Source: Scatomorpha sp964345235
GTDB lineage: Bacteria > Bacillota > Clostridia > Oscillospirales > Oscillospiraceae
Length of the DNA stretch: 61,006 bases
Direction of reading: 5' to 3'
NCBI GenBank assembly: GCA_964345235.1
Contig: CAYFQE010000008.1
Coordinates: 1 to 61,006 of the forward strand
The notes under the pieces were generated by a model. It was given only the letters and a program-made list of their open reading frames with translations, was not told the origin of the DNA and did no database searches. The position numbers were made by a program, and so were the translations under genes. The first letter of the stretch is position 1, and each line of letters starts with the position of its first letter. Positions 39,864-48,368 of the stretch are shown here, piece after piece.

Positions 39864-40049
39864 ATGAAAGTATTAAATGTACCCGATATGCACTGCGGAG
39901 TGTGCGTAAGACGCATAAAGAAAGCCCTTTTGGAAGAGAAAATTCAAAATGAGGTTAATCTCCAAAAGAAGACGGTCACCATACATAAAGATGCCGAGGC
40001 TGAAAGAGCCGTGACACTTTTGAATGAAATCGGCTTTGAGGTCAAATAG
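39864..40049 (+). CDS. copZ: CopZ-like copper chaperone (HMA domain)
   Basis: The 61-residue protein is a single HMA domain with the metal-binding loop MHCGVC (C12, C15) and the C-terminal LNEIGFEVK. It carries Cu+ to CopA. It follows csoR by 17 bases, with AAAGGAG before the ATG. Its end lies directly next to the alkylation-repair gene. Confidence 0.88.
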   Translation: MKVLNVPDMHCGVCVRRIKKALLEEKIQNEVNLQKKTVTIHKDAEAERAVTLLNEIGFEVK

Positions 40050-40050
40050 T

Positions 40051-40734
40051 TTGAGCCTAAAAGAAATTACGGAGCGCCTTTTTGCCCTTCGTGATTTAGA
40101 TTATAAAAACTTCAATTCAAAGCTTATTCCCACAGTTTGTGAGGATAAGATTATAGGCGTGCGCACGCCCGCGCTCAGAAAAACGGCAAAAAGTTTAGAT
40201 AAAGATACGGCTGAGCGGTTTTTAAAAGACCTGCCGCACAAGTATTTCGAGGAAAACCAGCTCCACGCCTTCATAATCTCGGAGATTAAAGACTTTAACC
40301 TCTGCATTTCGGAGCTTGAGCGATTTTTGCCCTATATCGACAACTGGGCAACTTGCGATCAGCTCTCGCCCCGAGTTTTCAGAAAAAACAAAGAAAATCT
40401 CCTACCTTATATATATAAGTGGATGGAATCAAACGAGGAATATATAATCCGCTTCGGCATCGGCATGCTTATGGAGCACTTTTTGGGCTCGGACTTTAAA
40501 AAAGAATACGCCGAGCGGGTGGCGGAAGCGAAGCATGATGCCTATTATGTGAAAATGATGATAGCTTGGTATTTCGCCACAGCACTGGCCAAAAACTGGG
40601 AAGATGTAATCTCTTTTATCGAGGAGCGCAGACTCGATAAGTGGACTCACAACAAGGCCATACAAAAGAGCATCGATAGCCTGAGAATAAACCCCGAGCA
40701 AAAAGCCTATTTAAGAACAATTAAAATAGCTTAA
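40051..40734 (+). CDS. DNA alkylation repair protein, AlkD-like
   Basis: The 227-residue protein is built of HEAT-like helical repeats with the family marks VGVRTPALRKTAKSL-type segment (GVRTPALRKTAKSL), DNWATCDQLSPRVF and KNWEDVISFIEE. AlkD-type glycosylases remove N3- and N7-alkylated purines from DNA. The frame is open to 40024 inside copZ; the TTG at 40051 right after the copZ stop, with GAGG in front, is preferred since it gives the usual start (SLKEITERL). It is translationally coupled to the copper operon although no copper link is known. Confidence 0.82.
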   Translation: MSLKEITERLFALRDLDYKNFNSKLIPTVCEDKIIGVRTPALRKTAKSLDKDTAERFLKDLPHKYFEENQLHAFIISEIKDFNLCISELERFLPYIDNWATCDQLSPRVFRKNKENLLPYIYKWMESNEEYIIRFGIGMLMEHFLGSDFKKEYAERVAEAKHDAYYVKMMIAWYFATALAKNWEDVISFIEERRLDKWTHNKAIQKSIDSLRINPEQKAYLRTIKIA

Positions 40735-40737
40735 AAA

Positions 40738-40767
40738 CAAACACCTCCGAAAACTCGGAGGTGTTTG
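40738..40767. terminator. hairpin at the end of the copper operon
   Basis: CAAACACCTCCGA (40738-40750) and TCGGAGGTGTTTG (40755-40767) form a 13-bp perfect stem just after the alkD-like stop. The U-tract on the plus strand is limited to the end of the stem. Confidence 0.75.
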
Positions 40768-40952
40768 CCGCTAAATATTGGGAGGTGAAAAGAAAAAGAT
40801 TATGGGGAGACAGCAAAATAAATTGCCGCAAACAATCACTTATTTAATAGACAAATAAAATTATATAGGAGTAAAATCAAATATATAAGCCCCTGCGGGG
40901 GATAAAAAGCTATACTAAAACAGCAAAATCACAAACAAATTATTAAAAAAGC

Positions 40953-40979
40953 TAAAGCCCGCCAAAACGGCGGGCTTTA
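40953..40979 (-). terminator. terminator of the cyclase-ABC operon
   Basis: TAAAGCCCGCC (40953-40963) and GGCGGGCTTTA (40969-40979) form an 11-bp perfect stem; on the minus strand GCTTTTTT follows. Confidence 0.85.
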
Positions 40980-41010
40980 ACTTGCCCTGTTTTTACGGCT
41001 TGAAGCTTTT

Positions 41011-41571
41011 TTATTTTAATAAAAGCTCCGAAGATATTCCGAAGTCATTAATCTCATCTCTGTTATGAGTGACTAAAATAAGGCTTTTTCCGTTTGTAAC
41101 TTCCAATATCTTGTCTATTACGATTTTCTTGGTCTCATCATCGAGTCCCTGTATGGGCTCGTCGAATAAATAGAGTTCCGCGTCATAGGCCAAGGCTCGG
41201 GCAATGGCCACTCGCCTTTTCATCCCGCCGCTTAAATTCTTTACAGACTCGTCGGGGTTTTCGATTTTCAAATCCGAAAGCAGGCTTCTAAGCTCATTAT
41301 CGGGCTTTTTCGTCACAAGCTTCAGGTTTTTTAGGGCGGAAATTTCTTCTATAAGCCTGTTTTCCTGAAAAACGGTGGAAACCTTCTTAAAATCTCTTAT
41401 AAACTCACCCTTATCGGGCGGAAAAACTCCCAAAATCAAATTTATGACGGTTGTCTTTCCGATTCCCGATTCGCCCAAAACGGCAAGACAATCTCCCTCG
41501 CACAATTTAAAGCTCAGGTTTTCTATCACGGGCTTTTCAAAAGCTTTGTAAACATTTTTAAATTCAAGCAT
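41011..41571 (-). CDS. ABC transporter ATP-binding protein (NitT/TauT-like)
   Basis: The 186-residue protein has Walker A LGESGIGKTTVIN, signature LSGGMKRRVAIARAL and Walker B AELYLFDEPIQGLDD, with a late His loop VTHNRDEI. It is shorter than the usual 230-260 residues of this class, lacking a C-terminal extension. It energises import through the permease encoded just upstream. The frame is open to 41580, but ATG 41571 overlaps the permease stop by 8 bases, a standard coupled start. Confidence 0.88.
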   Translation of the reverse strand: MLEFKNVYKAFEKPVIENLSFKLCEGDCLAVLGESGIGKTTVINLILGVFPPDKGEFIRDFKKVSTVFQENRLIEEISALKNLKLVTKKPDNELRSLLSDLKIENPDESVKNLSGGMKRRVAIARALAYDAELYLFDEPIQGLDDETKKIVIDKILEVTNGKSLILVTHNRDEINDFGISSELLLK

Positions 41572-42316
41572 TTTTATCACCCAACAAAATTTTCATGCCA
41601 TTTTGAAGAAGCATGCTAAGCGCCAAAATCGTGATAATCCAAGCGGCGAGCTCCGCCATATCCAAGTAGATTTTAGCGTTTAAGAGATTTTCCCCTATCG
41701 AGCTTTTTTGAATACCTATGACTTCGGCGGCAATTCCCGCCTTAAAAGTCAGACCCGAGATTGAGATTATTCCCGCCCGCAAATAGGGCGCGGCTTTTAT
41801 TCTGTAAATATATTTAAGCCTTTTAAATATAGGCACCTCAAAGCTGTCTGCCATTTCAACAAGTTTTTTATCTGTGGAAGTAAGTCCCTCGTAAACATTT
41901 TCGAATATAATCGGCATTCCCATGAAAAAGGATATATATATAGATAGGTAGGAAGAGTTTATCCACATCAGCAGGAGTATTACAAAACCCGCAACGGGGA
42001 TAGATTTTAAAAACAAAATTACGGGATAAATAAGCTCCTTTACAGGCCGGCAGAAAAAGCCGAGGGCTGAAAGAAAAACTCCGACTAGGGCAGAGAGAAT
42101 AAGGCCGATAAATATCTTATATAATGAAGAGCCTATCGAAAGCCAATAGTCGGCTGTCCCCATCAGCTCAAAAAGTTTTTTAAAAGCTGTGATGGGGGAA
42201 ACAAGCATTATATTTTTGCCTATAAGCACGCTTAAAAGCTGCCAAAGAAGCAGCCAAAAGACGACCGCGAAGATTTTTCGTAAAAATTTATTTTCCGAGA
42301 TAAAAGAACTCTTCAC
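41564..42316 (-). CDS. ABC transporter permease (NitT/TauT-like)
   Basis: The 250-residue protein has six hydrophobic segments (IFAVVFWLLLWQLLSVLI, SLYKIFIGLILSALVGVFLSA, LIYPVILFLKSIPVAGFVILLLMW and others) and the inner-membrane coupling loop PIIFENVYEGLTSTDKKLVEMADSF, which corresponds to the EAA motif. The frame is open to 42352, but the GTG at 42316 follows GGGAGGAAAGG and gives a sensible N terminus. It overlaps the binding-protein gene by 29 bases. Confidence 0.85.
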   Translation of the reverse strand: MKSSFISENKFLRKIFAVVFWLLLWQLLSVLIGKNIMLVSPITAFKKLFELMGTADYWLSIGSSLYKIFIGLILSALVGVFLSALGFFCRPVKELIYPVILFLKSIPVAGFVILLLMWINSSYLSIYISFFMGMPIIFENVYEGLTSTDKKLVEMADSFEVPIFKRLKYIYRIKAAPYLRAGIISISGLTFKAGIAAEVIGIQKSSIGENLLNAKIYLDMAELAAWIITILALSMLLQNGMKILLGDKNA

Positions 42317-43265
42317 CGGGAACCTTTCCTCCCACCGATTTCGGGTTGGCATTGAAAAGAATATTTAAATATTCCGTCAAGGCGTTTTTCAGCTCTTTCT
42401 TGTCCATATAGCGCAGGTTCATGTTGGGTATAGACTTTAAGGCAACTTCCGACTTTATTATGTTGTATTTACCCAGAAGCTCCGAAGTTCCTTCAATATC
42501 TGTTACAGCCTTTTCAATGCTGGTCTTAAACTCGTTTAAAAACAAATCAACATCTATTGTCTTTAAAAACTCGCTTCTGCCGACTAAAACGGCGGTTATC
42601 TGAGGTGTGGCACTGAGCTTCTGCCATTCTTCATCCAAGTTAATGGCAATTCGGGCGTTTTCATTTTTTGATAGCACTGCCGTCACCATAGGCTCGGGTA
42701 AAAGTGCAACTGCTCCTACGCCCGATAGCAGGGTTTGAGCGACCTCTGCAGCCTCCGATTTAAAAACAAAATCCCAATCTGTTCCCTGAACAAGGCCGTT
42801 TCCTTCCATTATATAGTTAAAAACGGTTTCGGGCGTAGCGCCCTTTCCGGCGGACAGTATAGTTTTCCCTTTTAAGTCCCGAATCGATTGAATTTCGTTT
42901 CCAATTTCTACTATATATAATACGCCGAGGTTATTTGTCGCCAAAACCTGTATCTTGCCCTCGGTCTTGTTGAATAAAACCGAGGCGAGATTTGCGGGCA
43001 GAACCGCCATGTCCAAGTTTCCGCTCACCAAAGCGGCCACAATCTCGTCGGGCGTGCCGACAACGCTCTCTTCAATATCGAAAGCGGACTGCCCGCTGTG
43101 GCTTTGCTCGATTAAATTCACAGAGCCGACTCCTGTCGGGCCTGTCATCACGGCGAAGCGAACTTTCGGTTTTTCGGCGCCGACATCATTCACGGTTTTT
43201 TTCGCGCAGCCCGATAAACTAAAAATAATGGCAAGCGCGAGTATAAATAATACAAATTTTTTCAT
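42288..43265 (-). CDS. ABC transporter substrate-binding lipoprotein (NMT1/SsuA-like)
   Basis: The 325-residue protein has a lipoprotein signal (MKKFVLFILALAIIFSLSGC; lipobox LSGC with Cys20), so it is tethered to the outside of the membrane. The mature part resembles NMT1/THI5-SsuA binding proteins (VAALVSGNLDMAVLPANLAS, GKTILSAGKGATPETVFNYIM), which bind sulfonates, nitrate, bicarbonate, pyrimidine precursors or aromatic acids. The neighbouring cyclase-family gene suggests the ligand is its substrate or product. Confidence 0.87.
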   Translation of the reverse strand: MKKFVLFILALAIIFSLSGCAKKTVNDVGAEKPKVRFAVMTGPTGVGSVNLIEQSHSGQSAFDIEESVVGTPDEIVAALVSGNLDMAVLPANLASVLFNKTEGKIQVLATNNLGVLYIVEIGNEIQSIRDLKGKTILSAGKGATPETVFNYIMEGNGLVQGTDWDFVFKSEAAEVAQTLLSGVGAVALLPEPMVTAVLSKNENARIAINLDEEWQKLSATPQITAVLVGRSEFLKTIDVDLFLNEFKTSIEKAVTDIEGTSELLGKYNIIKSEVALKSIPNMNLRYMDKKELKNALTEYLNILFNANPKSVGGKVPGEEFFYLGK

Positions 43266-43325
43266 TACAAAGACCTTCTCTGATTTAGTTTTCTTTATCG
43301 CTCGGGTAAAGCGGGTTTAAAAGCG

Positions 43326-44123
43326 CTAATCTTTGGGAACAAAGGCAATGGCTCTGCCGGGGCCGCCCGAGGATTTTTCGAGCTTAAGGGGCAAAAACAT
43401 GAAGTAAGCGCCTCTTGTGGGGAGTTTATCCAAGTTTGTAAGGCTCTCGAAATAAATCATTCCGCGCGAAAGTCCCGCCACATGTGAAGACATCACATCA
43501 TGGCAAGCGCCGATACTCACACCGTCGAGCCCGAAGCACTTTACGCCCTGCTCGTGCAGGTAAATAATGGCCTCGGCGTCAAGTGTGGGCCATCCGGGGG
43601 CCTTCTTTGCAAAGGGTTCGCGGGAATATTTCTTTCCGGCATCGCCCGGAGCATAGAACTTATCCCAAGCGGTGTAGAGAAGTACGATTTTCGAGGGCGC
43701 AATCTTGCCGTTTTCCTCTTCCCAGTCAAGTAGCATCTGCTTTGTGACATAGGGACTCACTCCAGGTTCTCCCGTACCAGATAAATGGCACATATCTATA
43801 ACAAGAGCCTCGCCCATAAGGGTCTCGAGGGGAACATCCTCGCCATAAATAACTCCGGCAGGACCTGCATTTAAAAGCCCCGAGTCGGGAGGCGGAATAA
43901 AGTGAGAGGGTGCATCAAAGTGTGTTCCCGTGTGCTCGTCTATTATGAGCCATTCGGAAAAGAAGGGGCCGGGGTTTGCATCTTTAACAACGCCTGAGCT
44001 GTCTTCAACTCTGGTGTACCAGGTCGTGTTTTGCTTTCTGAAAGGCATAAGTATAGGACGGGCGCAGGGCAGGTCGTTGCCAAGCGTTACTGTTAAGTCC
44101 ACAATTTCAAACTTATCAAACAT
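43326..44123 (-). CDS. cyclase-family metal hydrolase (kynurenine formamidase-like)
   Basis: The 265-residue protein belongs to the cyclase family (PF04199): it has the metal-binding HTGTHFDAPSHF (H-x-G-T-H-x-D) and the later GLDGVSIGA and HDVMSS His. Members hydrolyse N-formylkynurenine, isatin or cyclic amides. It has no signal peptide, so it acts in the cytoplasm. It heads an operon with a NitT/TauT-like importer, implying that an imported amide or ring compound is opened after uptake. Start ATG 44123 is preferred to the in-frame GTG at 44126. Confidence 0.87.
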   Translation of the reverse strand: MFDKFEIVDLTVTLGNDLPCARPILMPFRKQNTTWYTRVEDSSGVVKDANPGPFFSEWLIIDEHTGTHFDAPSHFIPPPDSGLLNAGPAGVIYGEDVPLETLMGEALVIDMCHLSGTGEPGVSPYVTKQMLLDWEEENGKIAPSKIVLLYTAWDKFYAPGDAGKKYSREPFAKKAPGWPTLDAEAIIYLHEQGVKCFGLDGVSIGACHDVMSSHVAGLSRGMIYFESLTNLDKLPTRGAYFMFLPLKLEKSSGGPGRAIAFVPKD

Positions 44124-44165
44124 CACACTATTCCTCTCTTTTTATAATCATTTAATATTATAAAT

Positions 44166-44194
44166 ATCATAGCACGGCGCATAAGGCTTTTCAA
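44166..44194 (-). promoter_or_regulatory. promoter of the cyclase-ABC operon
   Basis: On the minus strand TTGAAA (complement of 44189-44194), 17 bases and TATGAT (complement of 44166-44171), about 43 bases before the cyclase start. Confidence 0.75.
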
Positions 44195-44357
44195 TTTAAT
44201 GCCTAAAAATAAAAACGAATAGTGTGATGACAGAAAGTCTTCAGCGTTATATAATGTGTGTGAATACGGAACGCTAAATGGGACTAACCGGAACGCAGGT
44301 ATCCTCTGCTCTGCTTATAAAAGCCTTACCGATATATTTCGTATAATAAACAGAAAA

Positions 44358-44383
44358 ATCCTCCCGTATAAAAAAGGGAGGAT
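44358..44383 (-). terminator. terminator of the E2/CAT-fold gene
   Basis: ATCCTCCC (44358-44365) and GGGAGGAT (44376-44383) form an 8-bp stem with a 10-base loop; on the minus strand TTTTTC follows. Confidence 0.75.
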
Positions 44384-44402
44384 AAATTTTTTGCAATACA
44401 GT

Positions 44403-45287
44403 TTAAGGAATATCCACTTTCACTTCCTGCGGCGGGCTTTCCAGCTCGCTCGGATCGTTCACATAGTATTTAAAATAGCGGAAGGCGGCCGCAAAGTACG
44501 CGCCGTCGCAAATTCTCTCGTCGATTACAACCTTGTAGTCCACATAGCGCTTGTGTACAAGGTTTCCTTCCTTATCGACCTCATAAGCGTTGCGCTTTGC
44601 ACCGAAGGCTATGAAAGTGGGAAGGTTGCCGAAGTTGTAGAGGTGGTGATATACGGGAGGGATGCCCAAGGACCCAAGGTCGGTGAAGATTACCGAGCCG
44701 TGGAAGGGGGAAATATCGAGCAGGCTCTTGCCCAAAAGTCCGTAGTAGTCGCCTTTTCTTAAAGCCCAAACTGCTAAGCGGAGAATGGGGCGCGGCAACT
44801 TCAAAAATGTTTTTGCAAAACGCTCTGTGCCGGTGTCGGAGGGAGAAGAGAGAATTTCGTCAACAGCAGAGTTCATCGTGCGGTAGACATCGAAAACCGT
44901 GTCGGTAGGCTCAAAGCGCATCTTGGCAAGAGTTTCCTCAGATTCCACGCTGATACCCTTTTTAACCATCATATTGGCCTCTATATCGTAACGCGCAAAA
45001 ACTCTCTGACCCGCAACAAAGCGATTGATGCCCGGCATTTGCGAAACCGTTCTGACATATGCGGCGATAATGATGTGGGCCAAGCCTATACCGGGATAGC
45101 CCTCCTGCCTCTTAAGCCTTATCCAGCGCTCCGCCTTCGTAATCTCGAACTTATCCGAGAAAAAGTTCATTGCGTCGTTTCTCTCGGGCATTATAAAAGG
45201 CATAAATTGATTTAGGGCAGGATAAGTCCTCAGCCACCTACCGTCTTTTCTGTCGCCTGCGCGTTTCTTATATTTTGCGTTGTGCAT
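44403..45287 (-). CDS. E2/chloramphenicol-acetyltransferase-fold protein lacking the catalytic His
   Basis: The 294-residue protein resembles the catalytic domain of 2-oxoacid dehydrogenase E2 and CAT enzymes: GIGLAHIIIAAYVRTVSQMP, DIEANMMVKKGI, FTDLGSLGIPPVYHHLYNFG and a C-terminal VVIDERICDGAYFAAAF. In active E2 the last motif is DHRxxDG; here it is DERICDG (residues 256-262), so the catalytic His is replaced by Glu. No lipoyl or peripheral-subunit-binding domain is present. It is therefore probably not an ordinary E2 acyltransferase; the substrate and activity are unknown. It stands alone between a terminator and its own promoter. Confidence 0.78.
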   Translation of the reverse strand: MHNAKYKKRAGDRKDGRWLRTYPALNQFMPFIMPERNDAMNFFSDKFEITKAERWIRLKRQEGYPGIGLAHIIIAAYVRTVSQMPGINRFVAGQRVFARYDIEANMMVKKGISVESEETLAKMRFEPTDTVFDVYRTMNSAVDEILSSPSDTGTERFAKTFLKLPRPILRLAVWALRKGDYYGLLGKSLLDISPFHGSVIFTDLGSLGIPPVYHHLYNFGNLPTFIAFGAKRNAYEVDKEGNLVHKRYVDYKVVIDERICDGAYFAAAFRYFKYYVNDPSELESPPQEVKVDIP

Positions 45288-45323
45288 ACCAACCCCCCGG
45301 ATATAGTCTGTTTTCTAAGAGGC

Positions 45324-45352
45324 ATTATAGAATATAAAGCTTATATTTACAA
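45324..45352 (-). promoter_or_regulatory. promoter of the E2/CAT-fold gene
   Basis: On the minus strand TTGTAA (complement of 45347-45352), 17 bases and TATAAT (complement of 45324-45329). Confidence 0.7.
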
Positions 45353-45484
45353 GTTTAAAAGCAAATTAATTCAAAAAATGAAAGTTTTTTCAGACTTGTA
45401 TTAATTTGTGAAAAAAATTATTGAAAAATTATAAAAAGATTGATAATATTTAAACAAAAGAAGTCTGTTTATAATTTAATTAAC

Positions 45485-45513
45485 TTGAACAGCTATATAC
45501 TTTTTGGTAAAAT
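45485..45513 (+). promoter_or_regulatory. promoter of the V/A-type ATPase operon
   Basis: TTGAAC (45485-45490), 17 bases and TAAAAT (45508-45513), 65 bases before the first gene of the operon. Confidence 0.75.
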
Positions 45514-45577
45514 CAATGGAGTAATCGGAGAAACAGAAAATGGACTCCAGACATTTTGTGCTGAGGGAGGTTAGTTA

Positions 45578-45892
45578 ATGTCTTTAGAGGCAGTAAAAAT
45601 CATCACTGATGCAGAGGCGAAAGCCGAAAAAATGGTTCTTGATGCGACTGAAGCTGCGAAGCAGGACGAGCGCAAAGCCAGAGAAGAACTGGCGGAGCGC
45701 AAGGCCGAGCTGCGCCAAAAGGCCGAATCGGAACTCAGAGAACTTCGCCGCAAGGCCGATGAGAGGGTCGAAGACGAACTTAGCGAGTTGGACTCTGCCA
45801 ACGAAAACAAAAAAGCGGCGCTTGGCGCCAAGGCGGAGGCAAGGCTCGAAAGAGTGGCAGAGATGATAGTGGAAAGGTTAGTGAAGGGCTGA
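45578..45892 (+). CDS. V/A-type ATPase peripheral-stalk subunit G/H
   Basis: The 104-residue protein is almost entirely a charged coiled coil (ITDAEAKAEKMVLDATEAAK, then AREELAERKAELRQKAESEL) and is the first gene of the ATPase operon, where the G/H stalk subunit usually lies. It would pair with subunit E in the right-handed coiled coil of the peripheral stalk. GGGAGG precedes the ATG. The stop is followed at once by subunit I. The call rests on composition and place, since coiled coils have little family signal. Confidence 0.8.
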   Translation: MSLEAVKIITDAEAKAEKMVLDATEAAKQDERKAREELAERKAELRQKAESELRELRRKADERVEDELSELDSANENKKAALGAKAEARLERVAEMIVERLVKG

Positions 45893-45893
45893 T

Positions 45894-47846
45894 ATGGCAA
45901 TCCAAAAGATGAAAAAGCTCGAACTCTTTGTCCTTGAAAACGAAAAGGACGAGCTTCTTCGCGGGCTGCAAAGCCTTGGAATTATGGAGCTTGCCGAGCA
46001 GAGTAGCGAAGATAGCGGTATAGCGGAGCTTGTCCCCGCTGTTTCCGAAGGACTGAGCGCTGCCAGAAACGCCCAATCAAAGCTTGAAGCCGCTATCGCA
46101 GTGGTGCGGAAGCACTACAAGGATAAGAGGGGCTTTTTGACTCCGAATCCCGATGTCAGCGAAAAGAGTTTTTTCGATAAGGCTGCAACGGATTCGGATT
46201 TAGCAAGGGCCGAGTACATACTCGGACTCGACGGCGGCATCAAAAAGGCCGAGGCCGATATTGCGAGGGAGAACGGACTTTCCGAGCAACTCGAGCCCTG
46301 GCTCACTTTGGATCTGCCGCTCAACTTCGAGGGCACCGCTCGTACGGCTTATCAACTTATGAGCATGCCCGTCAAAAAGTCGTTGGCCGAAGTGCAACGG
46401 GCGCTCGGAGAGCAGATTCCCGAGGCTGAGCTCAAGCTCGTCTCGAGCGATGAGATGCTCTCTTACTTGGAGCTTATCGTGCTTAGGGAAAGAGAAGACG
46501 AAGCAATTTTGTGGCTCAGGGGTGAGGGGGTTTCTCTCATGACTCGCCTTAATATCCCGAGATCCGCAAGAGAAGAAAAAGCGCTCTTGGAAAGAAGAGT
46601 TAAAAAACTCAAAGAAGAGATAGCGCTTAACCAAGACAAGATAGCTGCCGAGGGAAAATATCTTGAAGAGCTCAGACTCTCCTCGGATGTTGTCGCAAGT
46701 GAAATTGCACGGTGCGAGGCCGAGCAAAAACTTTTGAAAACCGCAAAGACCTCCGTGCTCAGCGGCTGGGTAGCCGAAGAGGACGAGGAGAAGCTGAAGA
46801 ATTATCTCAGCGGTTTTCATGTGTCCTACGAGAGCCGCGAGCCGCTTGAGGAAGAATATCCCGAGGTACCCATCAAGCTTAAAAACAATACTATTACCCG
46901 CGCTCTCAATGTCATAACCGATATGTATTCATATCCTGCCTACAACGGTGTGGATGCAAACCCTCTTATGACGCCGTTCTTTATTCTCTTTTACGGCATG
47001 ATGATGGCCGATATGGGCTACGGACTTCTTCTGACCATAATGTGCGGACTTGTGCTGATTAAAAAGAGACCCAAAGGAGGAGCACGCAGCTTGTTCGAGC
47101 TGATGTTCTACGGCGGGATTTCCACCTTTATTTTCGGGGCGCTTACAGGCGGCTTCTTCGGAGATGCTCCTTTGCAGCTTGCCAAGGTAATCAATCCCGA
47201 AACCACATGGCAAGGTCTGCCTGCTCTTTTCACACCCATAGATGACACAATCGCCATCATGGGGGGCGCTATGGCGCTGGGCTTTATCCACCTCATGACG
47301 GGCACTGTAGTAAGTTTCAGTCTGAAGATAAAGCGTGGACAGTGGGTATCCGCCATATGCTCTGAGGGAGCATGGTGGGTCATATTCGCAGGCGGCGCCC
47401 TGGCTGTGCTGAAAATAGGCAATGTAGGCAACATTCCGGTGGTTCTCTACATCGGCATACTTATGCTGATTTTTGGAGCACAGGCCGGAGCCGAGGGCAT
47501 AGGCGGAAAGATAGTTGCCGTGCTCAACACGATTTATTCCGATGTAACCGGTTATTTTGGAGATATACTGAGCTATTCAAGACTTATGGCTCTAATGCTG
47601 GCAGGCTCTGTTGTGGCCTCGGTCTTCAATATAATAGGAGGCATAACAGGCTCTGTTGTGGGCTTCCTCGTAGTCTCTATCATCGGAAACGCCCTCAACT
47701 TTGCCCTAAATGTTCTGGGCTGCTTTGTCCACGACTTGAGACTGCAGTGCTTAGAGTTTTTCGGCAAGTTCTATGAAGACGGCGGAAAGCCGTTTAGACC
47801 CCTGGCATTTGATCAAAAATATGTAAATATTATAAGAGAAAAGTAA
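45894..47846 (+). CDS. ntpI: V-type ATP synthase subunit I (a-type stator)
   Basis: The 650-residue protein has a long soluble N-terminal half with coiled coils (RREDEAILWL region, ERRVKKLKEEIALNQDKI) and a membrane half from about residue 350 with at least seven helices (LMTPFFILFYGMMMADMGYGLLLTIM, ALTGGFFGD, GDILSYSRLMALMLAG). The conserved Arg of the a-subunit is in ILSYSRLMAL. It forms the ion half-channels against the K ring and holds the stator. ATG is one base after the previous stop. Confidence 0.93.
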   Translation: MAIQKMKKLELFVLENEKDELLRGLQSLGIMELAEQSSEDSGIAELVPAVSEGLSAARNAQSKLEAAIAVVRKHYKDKRGFLTPNPDVSEKSFFDKAATDSDLARAEYILGLDGGIKKAEADIARENGLSEQLEPWLTLDLPLNFEGTARTAYQLMSMPVKKSLAEVQRALGEQIPEAELKLVSSDEMLSYLELIVLREREDEAILWLRGEGVSLMTRLNIPRSAREEKALLERRVKKLKEEIALNQDKIAAEGKYLEELRLSSDVVASEIARCEAEQKLLKTAKTSVLSGWVAEEDEEKLKNYLSGFHVSYESREPLEEEYPEVPIKLKNNTITRALNVITDMYSYPAYNGVDANPLMTPFFILFYGMMMADMGYGLLLTIMCGLVLIKKRPKGGARSLFELMFYGGISTFIFGALTGGFFGDAPLQLAKVINPETTWQGLPALFTPIDDTIAIMGGAMALGFIHLMTGTVVSFSLKIKRGQWVSAICSEGAWWVIFAGGALAVLKIGNVGNIPVVLYIGILMLIFGAQAGAEGIGGKIVAVLNTIYSDVTGYFGDILSYSRLMALMLAGSVVASVFNIIGGITGSVVGFLVVSIIGNALNFALNVLGCFVHDLRLQCLEFFGKFYEDGGKPFRPLAFDQKYVNIIREK

Positions 47847-47865
47847 ATTCAGGAGGAAAGTAAAC

Positions 47866-48345
47866 ATGTTTGAAGCATTTGGAGGAATGGCATTAGGTCT
47901 ATTGGGAGCAGGTTTAGCCGCAGCGCTCAGCTGTGTAGGCTCCGCTAAAGGTACAGGTATTGCCGGTGAAGCCGGCGCGGGACTTATGACAGAAGATCCC
48001 AGCAAATTCGGTAAGGCGCTCATTCTGCAGGTTATCCCCGGCACACAGGGCCTTTACGGCATAGTCGTTTGGTTCTTTGCGGCATTCCGCATGGGTCTGC
48101 TCGACGGCTCCATCATGGATATGACTGTCGTTGAAGGTCTGCGTTACTTCGTTGCCTGCCTGCCGATGGCTCTCGGCGGCTTGCTTTCGGCCATTGCGCA
48201 GGGCAGAGTTGCAGCGGCAAGCGTCAACATTCTGGCTCGCAAACCCGACGACTGGGCAAAGGGCATGGTTCTCTGCATCACGGTTGAGTTTTACGCCATT
48301 CTCTCACTCTTGGCTTCCATGCTCATGATACTCAACATAGGCTGA
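47866..48345 (+). CDS. ntpK: V-type ATP synthase subunit K (16-kDa proteolipid), Na+-type ligands
   Basis: The 159-residue protein is a duplicated helical hairpin (four helices). The Na+ site seen in Enterococcus hirae NtpK is kept: the first hairpin has IPGTQG (Thr60, Gln61), the second has SAIAQGRVAAAS (Gln112) and CITVEFYAI with the ion-binding Glu141. Only the second hairpin carries the carboxylate, as in that enzyme. Several copies form the rotor ring. AGGAGGAAAG precedes the ATG. Confidence 0.93.
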   Translation: MFEAFGGMALGLLGAGLAAALSCVGSAKGTGIAGEAGAGLMTEDPSKFGKALILQVIPGTQGLYGIVVWFFAAFRMGLLDGSIMDMTVVEGLRYFVACLPMALGGLLSAIAQGRVAAASVNILARKPDDWAKGMVLCITVEFYAILSLLASMLMILNIG

Positions 48346-48368
48346 GTCGGGCACGAAAGGCAAGAAAG

